From positions 62,001 to 126,000 of the forward strand of contig JBBIME010000006.1 in assembly GCA_037444575.1 (NCBI GenBank): 64,000 nt of DNA. Direction: 5' to 3'. A program made the translations under genes and the position numbers. The DNA comes from Bacteriovorax sp037444575. Its GTDB lineage: Bacteria; Bdellovibrionota; Bacteriovoracia; Bacteriovoracales; Bacteriovoracaceae. Shown one piece after another: positions 59,531-64,000 of the stretch (position 1 is its first letter; the number at the start of each line of letters is the position of its first letter). The notes under the pieces are model-generated. The model was not told the DNA's origin, searched no databases, and worked only from the letters and a program-made list of their open reading frames with translations.

Positions 59531-60802
59531 TTAAACTCCAAACAACTCGAACGCCTCTTTAGATAGTGCTTCTCTTGCACTTGGATGAGAAATCCTGATC
59601 ATCTCTTTTACTCTTTCTCTAATTGGTTTTCCATAGAGATTGGCCACTCCATATTCCGTCACGATGTACTGAACGTGAGCGCGAGTTGTAACAACACCAG
59701 ATCCTAATTTTAATTGAGAGACAATTTTACTTACACCTTTTGCTGTAATTGATGGAAGAGCAATAATCGGTTTTCCATCTTTAGATAGAGAGGCTCCACG
59801 AATAAAATCCATCTGCCCTCCTACTCCCGAGAAAACTCTACTCCCTATTGAATCAGCACACACTTGTCCAGTTAGATCAATTTCAACAGCTCCATTAATG
59901 GCAGTTGTTTTTGGGTTTTGGCGAATAACATGAGTGTCATTTGTGTAGGCTGCATCCAGAAGCAAGACTTCCGGATTATCGTCGATAAAATCATAAAGTT
60001 CTTTTGAACCAATAACAAAACTGGAGACAATTTTTCCAGGATGCTTAGCTTTAAAGCGTCCTGTAATTGCCCCTTTCTTATAAAGATCAACTACTCCATC
60101 AGAAAACATTTCAGAATGAATTCCCAAATCTTTGTGACCAGAAAGAGCTTGCAAGACAGCGTTTGGAATGGCCCCAATACCAAGCTGCAGAGTCGCTCCA
60201 TCTTCAACGATTGAAGCAACATTTTTTCCGATAGCAGCTTCTGTCTCTGATATTTGTCCGCAAGGAACAGCAAAAATTGGTTCATCGACATAAGTGTATG
60301 CGTGAATTTTAGAAATATGAATTTGAGAGTCACCAAAAGTGCGTGGCATCTGTTTATTGATTTGAGCAATAATGATTTTGGCATTTCTAACTGCAGAAGC
60401 AGTTACATCCACAGAAGGTCCAAGACTGCACATGCCATGAGAATCTGGAGGTGATAACTGAATCATGGCTACATCAAGTTTTACAATTCCTCTAGAGAAA
60501 AGAAGTGGAACTTCACTTAAAAAAATAGGCACGTAATTGGCGGCTATATTTGCACAAGTGGAGCGCATGTTCGCTCCATTAAAAAAATTATTAACGTTGA
60601 AATTATCTTTGTACTCATTCTTGGCGTACGAGCAATCTCCTTCTGTGTGAATTTGATAGATGCTCACATTAGATAATTCTTTTGCTCTTGCCATCATGGC
60701 CTTAACAAGCTTTTGAGGAGCAGAGACTCCAGAATGAATAAATACATTATTGTTAGATTTAATTAACTCTACACATTTTTCTGCAGTTGTTTCGTTTGTC
60801 AT
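59531..60802 (-). CDS. Acetyl-CoA hydrolase/4-hydroxybutyrate CoA-transferase family protein
   Basis: 423 residues, class I CoA-transferase. Motifs: LSPPDSHGMCSLGPSVD, LQLGIGAIPNAVL, GGQMDFIRGAS, and the C-terminal ATP-free TEYGVANLYGKPIRERVKEMI, with the active-site Glu expected in the GAVEIDLTGQVCAD region (NGAVEID). Moves CoA between acetate and other acyl groups, or hydrolyses acetyl-CoA. Substrate not deducible; succinate, butyrate and 4-hydroxybutyrate are candidates. AAAGGAAG about 11 bases before the ATG. Divergent from the hemerythrin chemoreceptor. Confidence 0.85.
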   Translation of the reverse strand: MTNETTAEKCVELIKSNNNVFIHSGVSAPQKLVKAMMARAKELSNVSIYQIHTEGDCSYAKNEYKDNFNVNNFFNGANMRSTCANIAANYVPIFLSEVPLLFSRGIVKLDVAMIQLSPPDSHGMCSLGPSVDVTASAVRNAKIIIAQINKQMPRTFGDSQIHISKIHAYTYVDEPIFAVPCGQISETEAAIGKNVASIVEDGATLQLGIGAIPNAVLQALSGHKDLGIHSEMFSDGVVDLYKKGAITGRFKAKHPGKIVSSFVIGSKELYDFIDDNPEVLLLDAAYTNDTHVIRQNPKTTAINGAVEIDLTGQVCADSIGSRVFSGVGGQMDFIRGASLSKDGKPIIALPSITAKGVSKIVSQLKLGSGVVTTRAHVQYIVTEYGVANLYGKPIRERVKEMIRISHPSAREALSKEAFELFGV

Positions 60803-60979
60803 AAGTTCAAAGCTTCCTTTTGGTAAATATTATGTATTTATCTCAATGAAATTCAAATAAATATTAGTTTGAATACATTAACTTTTATCAGTCTTTTTTA
60901 ACATTTCTCTATTACTTCCAAAAAAAATATACCGATAATAACAACATTGTTTCTAACCTTTCCTCGAGTATATAAGATT

Positions 60980-62398
60980 ATGAAGATTATGAAGTTATTA
61001 TTATGGCTACTTTCTATCGGATCTTTCTCACTCTCCCTTCTTTGCTATAACTTGTGGAATAAAAGAAGATCTCTCAAGGCTTCAATTGAGGCCCTGGCCG
61101 ATACAGGGTTTGACATCAGTGGGTCCTCTCAACAAGTTGCTTCCGTTAGCGCAGACCTTCAAGCAGCATCTGTTGATCAACTTGATTCTTTATTAGATAC
61201 ATCTGCAGCAAGTCACCAAATTAATATGATGATATCCAAAACAAAAGATAGCACTCAGGTCTTAAGCAGTGAAGCAGAACAATTAAAAAATATGTCCGCA
61301 AAAGGCTCTTTGATAATTGATCAAATGGTTGATTCTAGTTTGCAAATGAAAGAAGGCAATGAGTACCTTAAAAGAGAAATTGATAAGAGTATAGAAGAGC
61401 TCTCTGAAGCTTTAACTACAATCAAAGAGATTGCCAATAAAACTCAACTAATCAACGATATTGTATTTCAGACAAAACTGCTTTCTTTTAATGCTTCTGT
61501 TGAAGCAGCTAGGGCCGGAGAGCACGGCAAAGGCTTTTCCGTTGTTGCTGAAGAAATTGGAAAGCTTGCCCAGATGAGTGGGAAAAGCGCTGATGAAATT
61601 TCTACCATTGTTACAAAAAGTGTCAACTCTACTAACAAGGCCATTGAAACAGTAAAGACTCGTATTGAAAAAATTACGACTGATGGACAAAAATTAAATG
61701 AACAGACTTATGAGCATAGTAAAAATTGCGACGTTGTCTTTAAAGATATTTCCGGAAAAATTAACTCTATCAATAAAATGATTGAAGGAATTAGCGTTGC
61801 TTCTATTGAGCAATCTGATGGGATCAACCAACTAGATCTTGCCATCTTGAAGCTGCAAGAGGTGGCAGATAGAAACCGATTAGTTGCCAGCCAATCAACC
61901 GAGCATGCAGTTGAATTTGAAGTGCAAAGTAAAAATATAATAGAGATCAATCAAAAGATTGCTAAAGAAAACAATTTTGACACTTATAAAAAACCACGCA
62001 TTCAAAAATTTATTTGGAATGATAAACTCATTATTGGTGTCAATGAAATGGATAATGAGCACAAGATACTCGTAGAAAAAATCAATATCCTTGTTGAGGA
62101 CCTTGAAGCTCAATATACGAAAAAAGATGCTCATAAATTAATGACTTCGTTTAATGACTTGGCAAACTACACTATTCATCATTTTAAGGATGAAGAGACA
62201 TTTATGGAAAGTATTGCTTACCCCCAACTGGCCTCTCATAAAAAAATTCACGAGAAGTTACTCAATCAAGTCGCTGCCTATGGAGAAAAAATCCAAAGAG
62301 GAGACCTTAATGATCAAGAGCTCATTTCATTTCTGCGCAATTGGCTTATAAGCCATATCATGGGTGTAGATAACCAGTATGCTAAGTCTGTTGCATAA
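60980..62398 (+). CDS. Chemoreceptor (MCP signalling domain) fused to hemerythrin
   Basis: 472 residues from ATG 60980; ATG 60989 is an alternative, neither with a good ribosome site. One N-terminal membrane helix (about 4-24) with no periplasmic domain, then a long coiled coil with tip IVFQTKLLSFNASVEAARAGE (161-181) close to that of the haem receptor. Residues about 343-472 are a bacteriohemerythrin with all seven di-iron ligands: His361 (DNEHK), His401 and Glu405 (HHFKDEE), His420 and His424 (SHKKIH), His459 and Asp464 (SHIMGVD). The di-iron site should bind O2. It has no HAMP and the sensor is C-terminal, as in Desulfovibrio DcrH. Likely an O2-sensing, membrane-tethered receptor. Confidence 0.9.
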   Translation: MKIMKLLLWLLSIGSFSLSLLCYNLWNKRRSLKASIEALADTGFDISGSSQQVASVSADLQAASVDQLDSLLDTSAASHQINMMISKTKDSTQVLSSEAEQLKNMSAKGSLIIDQMVDSSLQMKEGNEYLKREIDKSIEELSEALTTIKEIANKTQLINDIVFQTKLLSFNASVEAARAGEHGKGFSVVAEEIGKLAQMSGKSADEISTIVTKSVNSTNKAIETVKTRIEKITTDGQKLNEQTYEHSKNCDVVFKDISGKINSINKMIEGISVASIEQSDGINQLDLAILKLQEVADRNRLVASQSTEHAVEFEVQSKNIIEINQKIAKENNFDTYKKPRIQKFIWNDKLIIGVNEMDNEHKILVEKINILVEDLEAQYTKKDAHKLMTSFNDLANYTIHHFKDEETFMESIAYPQLASHKKIHEKLLNQVAAYGEKIQRGDLNDQELISFLRNWLISHIMGVDNQYAKSVA

Positions 62399-62482
62399 GC
62401 TGACTATAAAGCTCCAATATTTTTTTGAATAAATTTACTTTAGAAGAATTAAATTTAGACGATAGATATCTTGGAGATAACA

Positions 62483-63127
62483 ATGAATCTAGGCAGTCTA
62501 AACACCAAAGAACATTTAAAACTTCTAAGGGCCATTTCAGAGGTGGCCATCGTCGCCTATACTGATAAAAATGGCTTAATTACTTTCGCCAATGAGAACT
62601 TCTGCAGCATCTCCGGTTACTCTTTAAACGAACTTTTGGGGAAAAGCCATCGCCTCCTGAATTCCGATTACCATGACAAAGAATTTTTCGTAGAGATGTG
62701 GTGTGTAATTAACAGTGGACAAATCTGGAGAGGAGAAATTAAGAACAAAAGAAAAGATGGAACCTTTTATTGGGTGGATTGCCAAATAATCCCGATTCAA
62801 AATGAAAAAGGCGAACTTGATGGTTTTGCCTCAATTCGCTTTGATATAACAGAAAAGAAAAAATTGGAAAAGGCCCAGTTAGAGTTAGAAAAATTAAATT
62901 ATATCTTAGATCTTGCCAAGTTCGTCGCTCATGAAGTGAATAATCCACTTACCATTATTGAATTGTCTTGTGTTCAATTAAATCGTGAAATGAATGATCC
63001 TGTCCCAAACTTAGAAAGCAAAAGAAATATTTCCAAAATCTTAAGGCAAACAAAGAGGATTTCTTCAATTGTAAAGAGGCTTGAATCTTTCAGCGCTACT
63101 GAAGCAGATGATAAACAAGCAGCTTAA
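62483..63127 (+). CDS. PAS-HisKA protein lacking an ATPase domain
   Basis: 214 residues from ATG 62483 (GGAG 7 bases upstream). PAS about 12-128: FANENFCSISGYSLNELLGKSHRLLNSDYHDKEFF and then KDGTFYWVDC.., ending with DITEKKK. HisKA-like helices follow, with H-box AKFVAHEVNNPL (His150) and a second helix ILRQTKRISSIVKRLESFS. The stop falls where the HATPase would begin, with no remnant of an N- or G-box in the next bases. So it may accept phosphate from another kinase, or bind one as a regulator. It lies 84 bases after the hemerythrin receptor on the same strand. Confidence 0.8.
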   Translation: MNLGSLNTKEHLKLLRAISEVAIVAYTDKNGLITFANENFCSISGYSLNELLGKSHRLLNSDYHDKEFFVEMWCVINSGQIWRGEIKNKRKDGTFYWVDCQIIPIQNEKGELDGFASIRFDITEKKKLEKAQLELEKLNYILDLAKFVAHEVNNPLTIIELSCVQLNREMNDPVPNLESKRNISKILRQTKRISSIVKRLESFSATEADDKQAA

Positions 63128-63141
63128 TTAAAAATAATAAA

Positions 63142-63984
63142 TTATTTTTTCATCGCCTTGATAGCTTCAAATGCTTCTTTGAAATTTCCTCGAGAATATC
63201 CTTTCTCTTCCATCTGCGTAACGAATGCTGAAAGATCAAAGTTCTTACCATCTCTTAATACATGGCGGGCAAAAATTCCTGTGATAATAAAGACACAGCT
63301 AAGAGGTCCCAATTGATTTGCATTTAATTTTCGAGGAAAGCCATTTCCATCCGGCATCTCATGTTGCTCCAAAAGAATGCGATCAATATCAGGTGGAATC
63401 TCTTTAAACGCAGAAATAATCTTTGTAACATTGTGAGGATGCTCAAGATACTTTCTAATATCAGCACTAGAAAGCATTGCTTCCTTACTTAAAAATTCCT
63501 GATAATCACATAGCTCCATCAGAGCAACTGAATCAAGTGAAACATCTTGTAAAAAGGAAGCGAGAGTAAGCTTAAACATCGTTGCTTCAGAATTCCATTG
63601 CAACTTTTTAATTACAACTGAAGCCAATAATGAATGAAGCGTATAAAGCTTCGAAGGATACTCCCCTAAAAGATTTATCCCCTTCCAGAAATCATTGATG
63701 GGAGGATATTTCATAATGAGTGCCACTGCCTGCTGAACATTTTTTTTAGAGGCTTCTGCTAACTCTGGTGTTATACCAGTGAAGTGAATGAGACTCACTA
63801 ATTGAGAGTGAACGATACTCATTTTATCCGACAGAGGTATATTCTTGCGCTCCATGATCTTCTGAGTTGTCCCCAGAATAACTTCGTTGATTGAAGTTTT
63901 TTTGTCGCCTTTTTTTACATAAAGTTCCGAAATAGATTTAGCAAGGTACTTATCTTTGTCTTCAGAAGTGAATTCCTCTGACAT
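63142..63984 (-). CDS. Degenerate HD-GYP-domain protein
   Basis: 280 residues. C-terminal half resembles HD-GYP c-di-GMP phosphodiesterases: His117 (TLHSLL), a helix SFLQDVSL where the family has H-D (Gln146-Asp147), EHPHNVTKI (His182/184), QHEMPDGNGFPRKL (His208-Glu209, Asp212-Gly, GNGFP in place of GxGYP). The first metal His is missing, so catalysis is doubtful; it may be a c-di-GMP binder or scaffold. The N-terminal 90 residues are a helical domain without known motif. Start ATG 63984, promoter beyond the window or in the last 16 bases; may be in an operon with an off-window gene. Confidence 0.75.
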   Translation of the reverse strand: MSEEFTSEDKDKYLAKSISELYVKKGDKKTSINEVILGTTQKIMERKNIPLSDKMSIVHSQLVSLIHFTGITPELAEASKKNVQQAVALIMKYPPINDFWKGINLLGEYPSKLYTLHSLLASVVIKKLQWNSEATMFKLTLASFLQDVSLDSVALMELCDYQEFLSKEAMLSSADIRKYLEHPHNVTKIISAFKEIPPDIDRILLEQHEMPDGNGFPRKLNANQLGPLSCVFIITGIFARHVLRDGKNFDLSAFVTQMEEKGYSRGNFKEAFEAIKAMKK

Positions 63985-64000
63985 GTTGATACACTTGACG

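Noticed and set aside
63121..63150. AAATAATAAATTATTT as a terminator
   Set aside because: All A-T with a very small loop and overlapping the stop of the HD-GYP gene; not convincing.
1..64000. tRNA, rRNA, CRISPR arrays, insertion sequences
   Set aside because: No cloverleaf with conserved TTCRA loop, no regularly spaced repeats and no transposase-like frames in any gap.

Overview
The window is gene-dense, AT-rich bacterial chromosome (roughly 37-39% G+C by eye). It encodes a Gram-negative, motile, free-living or host-exploiting cell. KDO/LPS precursor genes (kdsA, kdsB, kdsC), a TolC-like outer-membrane protein, five lipoproteins with clear lipoboxes, a CheA and two chemoreceptors all fit an LPS-bearing chemotactic organism. 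About twenty exported or membrane proteins match no family I know, GTG/TTG starts are frequent, and enzymes are of delta-proteobacterial style. Together these suggest a Bdellovibrio-and-like organism, most likely Bacteriovoracia (Bacteriovorax/Peredibacter group). That assignment is inference; no rRNA is present to prove it. I found no tRNA, rRNA, insertion sequence, prophage or CRISPR array, and no gene-free stretch longer than 300 bases (the largest is about 250).

Layout. 1-820: N-terminal half of cheA, cut by the window edge. 1.0-6.3 kb: branched-chain aminotransferase, Na+/H+ antiporter, ferredoxin, phosphohexomutase and queC. 6.3-9.4 kb: three consecutive exported proteins of unknown function. 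9.4-16.2 kb (minus): a compact dnaE / exported protein / CsgG-FlgT-like lipoprotein / pyrD operon. 16.3-23.2 kb: a coupled membrane protein and HAD-like protein, two exported proteins, a UbiG-like methyltransferase, a glycosyltransferase, rlmF, a UPF0178 protein, a PAP2 phosphatase and a membrane protein. 23.3-33.7 kb: c-type-haem chemoreceptor, MgtA-type P-ATPase, exported papain-like protease, a 737-residue exported protein with a striking structured leader, an exported HAD protein and a lipoprotein. 33.7-36.8 kb: guaA and guaB. 36.9-43.5 kb: FecR-domain protein coupled to a TPR lipoprotein, a six-helix histidine kinase, a DsbD/ScsB-like reductase and two small membrane proteins.

43.9-49.0 kb (minus) is a tight operon, kdsB-pyrG-kdsA-kdsC-DUF493-gpsA. 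It links KDO synthesis and activation to CTP supply and to glycerol-3-phosphate for phospholipid. 49-53.2 kb holds a small exported protein, a TolC-family protein, a putative barrel protein and purB. 53.2-58.1 kb is a mixture of small or orphan genes (SH3-like lipoprotein, possible secreted peptide precursor, baeRF/eRF1-like protein, one-domain asparaginase) ending with htpG. 58.2-58.8 kb is a HigBA-type toxin-antitoxin pair with its operator inside the promoter spacer. 59-64 kb has a lipoprotein, a CoA-transferase, a chemoreceptor fused to hemerythrin, a PAS-HisKA protein with no ATPase domain and a degenerate HD-GYP protein.

Recurring themes. (i) Redox/oxygen chemosensing uses two different chemistries, periplasmic c-haem and cytoplasmic hemerythrin. 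(ii) Signalling proteins with missing catalytic parts sit next to each other. (iii) In several 5' leaders the Shine-Dalgarno sequence is one arm of a perfect inverted repeat (12, 10, 8 and 7 bp); the strongest, a two-tier hairpin before the 737-residue exported protein, is the best candidate for an undescribed control element.
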